From positions 1 through 33,786 of the forward strand of contig NZ_AZRN01000022.1 of NCBI RefSeq assembly GCF_002895565.1: 33,786 nucleotides of DNA, given 5' to 3'. The position numbers and the translations under genes are program-made. Shown here one piece after another: positions 32,880-33,786 of this stretch (within the stretch, counting starts at the first letter, position 1; each line of letters begins with the position of its first letter). Below the pieces are notes generated by a model. The model worked only from the letters and a program-made list of their open reading frames with translations, ran no database searches and was not told the DNA's origin. The stretch is from Petrotoga mexicana DSM 14811 (GTDB lineage Bacteria > Thermotogota > Thermotogae > Petrotogales > Petrotogaceae).

Positions 32880-33492
32880 ATACCCGTTTTGAAGGGCAGA
32901 CTTCATTCAAAAAGCATTCCATGCACTTTGGAGAAATTGGCTTACAAATCCTTTGACCAAAATTCACCATTGAACCATTCAGTGGCCCCCATAATTCAGA
33001 GGGTATAATTTTTTTTAATTGGACTTCCGTTTCTTCCGGTGTTTTTGTTTCCACCCAACCGAGCCTATTGGAAATTCTATGTACGTGTGTGTCAACTGCA
33101 AGTGCTTCTTTACCAAAAGATACATACAAAACTATATTGGCTGTTTTTCTCCCCACTCCTGGCAGCTTAATCAACTCTTCCAATTCATCTGGCACTTCCC
33201 CATTATATTTTTCAATTAAAATTCTAGAAATATTGATAATTCTTTCAGATTTTTGTCTATACATACCTGCTGGCTTGATTAGATCATATAGTTCCTCAGG
33301 ATTCAATTTAGAAATCTCAAAAACATTTTTGTAACGAGAAAAAAGTGATTTAAAAGCTTTTTCGGTATTTTCATCTTTTGTTCTTTGAGAAAGCACCGTT
33401 TCAACTAAAACTTTGTAAGGATCCGTTTCAGAATTAATGCGTGGGAACATATGTATGATCTTTTCTGCTTCTTTTTTTATATCTCTCTTCAT
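32860..33492 (-). CDS. nth: Endonuclease III (DNA glycosylase/AP lyase)
   Basis: Base-excision repair enzyme that removes oxidised pyrimidines and cuts at abasic sites. Helix-hairpin-helix LPGVGRKTANIVL with catalytic Lys116, Asp134 in VDTHVHR, and the C-terminal iron-sulphur cluster motif C-x6-C-x2-C-x5-C (CKPISPKCMECFLNEVC). 210 residues with the ATG whose first base is 33492, chosen because AAAGGAG lies 6 bases upstream; an ATG six codons earlier (33510) has no ribosome site. Stands alone on the minus strand, with family A and B repeats upstream. Confidence 0.95.
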   Translation of the reverse strand: MKRDIKKEAEKIIHMFPRINSETDPYKVLVETVLSQRTKDENTEKAFKSLFSRYKNVFEISKLNPEELYDLIKPAGMYRQKSERIINISRILIEKYNGEVPDELEELIKLPGVGRKTANIVLYVSFGKEALAVDTHVHRISNRLGWVETKTPEETEVQLKKIIPSELWGPLNGSMVNFGQRICKPISPKCMECFLNEVCPSKRVYKNKSR

Positions 33493-33550
33493 GTCTACTC
33501 CTTTTATCATATAGTTTTTGGAAACTTTTTAATAAGCTTGAGAGCTTGGA

Positions 33551-33590
33551 GTCTTGTTTGCTTTAGCGCCCCTTCGCCCTGCTGCCCACC
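33551..33590 (+). repeat. Family A repeat unit, C-rich part only
   Basis: GTCTTGTTTGCTTTAGCGCC, then CCTTCGCCCTGCTGCCCACCC, matches the C-rich half of the 5871 copy. The hairpin half is replaced by a family B unit. The first 23 bases (33551-33573) are repeated exactly at 33764-33786. Confidence 0.8.
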
Positions 33591-33591
33591 C

Positions 33592-33720
33592 GTTTTGCTG
33601 ATTTGTGCAAAAAATCTTTTTTTAAGTTAGTTGCATTGTGCAAACGATGTTTTTAAATGATTTTTGACCTTGAACTTGGGGATCTTAAGGGGCTTGCCCT
33701 TGTTTGGTGGTCTCCCAAAC
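33592..33720 (+). repeat. Family B repeat unit upstream of nth
   Basis: TTTTGC/GCAAAA around an 8-base loop (about 33593-33612), TTGCA/TGCAA at about 33631-33644, the 23-base block 33670-33692 identical to 28653-28675, and AAGGG/CCCTT just after it. A further hairpin GTTTGG (33702-33707)/CCAAAC (33715-33720) follows. Hairpins keep their place while loops differ from the 28515 copy. Confidence 0.75.
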
Positions 33721-33763
33721 TATGTTTTTTTAATTGTTTTATGGTTTTTAAAAAGATTTTGAG

Positions 33764-33786
33764 GTCTTGTTTGCTTTAGCGCCCCT
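33764..33786 (+). repeat. Start of another family A unit, cut by window end
   Basis: Exact 23-base copy of 33551-33573, ending at the window edge in TTTAGCGCCCCT. This makes a directly repeated A-B-A arrangement with a period of 213 bases. Confidence 0.75.

Noticed and set aside
33551..33786. CRISPR array
   Set aside because: The repeats are dispersed, imperfect, of unequal length and in both orientations; there are no regular spacers and no cas genes.

Overview
This window looks like a chromosomal segment of a thermophilic, AT-rich bacterium of the phylum Thermotogota, most likely a Petrotoga relative. That assignment is inferred from AT-rich genes with very frequent TTG and GTG starts backed by strong GGAGG-type ribosome sites, MalF/MalG-type permeases with large insertions, flagellar genes inside a long mixed-function gene string, and a transglycosylase with an outer-membrane-like tail. 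No marker gene for species was available. I see 34 protein genes, no tRNA or rRNA, no insertion sequence, no prophage and no CRISPR array. Almost everything is core metabolism, information processing or cell envelope.

Layout. From 55 to 13151 all genes are on the minus strand. Read in their own direction they are rodA, ftcD, rlmH, purA, nnr, thiamine pyrophosphokinase, a YfcE-type phosphodiesterase and engB; then, after a 227-base gap, an HPr-kinase-like P-loop protein, a sirtuin, asnS, ruvB and a YggS-type PLP protein. A divergent spacer at about 13152-13258 separates this from a plus-strand block. That block runs almost without gaps from hpt (14170) to miaA (26818): purine salvage (hpt, PNP), a transglycosylase with a beta-barrel-like tail, fliF-fliG-fliH-fliI, two sugar-type ABC permeases, a FtsB/DivIC-like protein, an RsmJ-like methyltransferase and miaA. 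hfq (with a clear terminator), an M23 peptidase, metK, rpsT, trmB, gpsA and a small coiled-coil gene follow. A bidirectional terminator then separates these from nth on the minus strand.

The main signal not explained by genes is two families of short dispersed repeats in the intergenic gaps. Family A is C-rich on one strand and carries nested hairpins with a GGGC-triloop-GCCC core. It is seen at 1-60, 3229-3291, 5871-5980, 26821-27015, 33551-33590 and 33764-33786. Wherever both flanking or abutting genes can be judged, it lies in the same orientation relative to transcription, and it often abuts stop codons. Family B has a TTAAGGGG-loop-CCCTTAA hairpin plus TTTGC...GCAAA stem-loops and is seen at about 3131-3200, 28515-28690 and 33592-33700. 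One B copy makes up most of the roughly 290-base transcribed leader of metK. These GC-rich islands in an AT-rich genome are the best candidates for an undescribed element, either mobile (MITE/REP-like) or a structured RNA.

Other points worth checking: an HPr-kinase-like catalytic core in a 595-residue protein next to a sirtuin; a purine nucleoside phosphorylase whose base-recognition Asn is Asp; a MalG-type permease with an insert of about 465 residues; a degenerate biotinoyl-AMP loop in BirA; a thiamine pyrophosphokinase whose ribosome site points to a non-canonical start codon; and ribosome sites masked by small hairpins at fliF and trmB.
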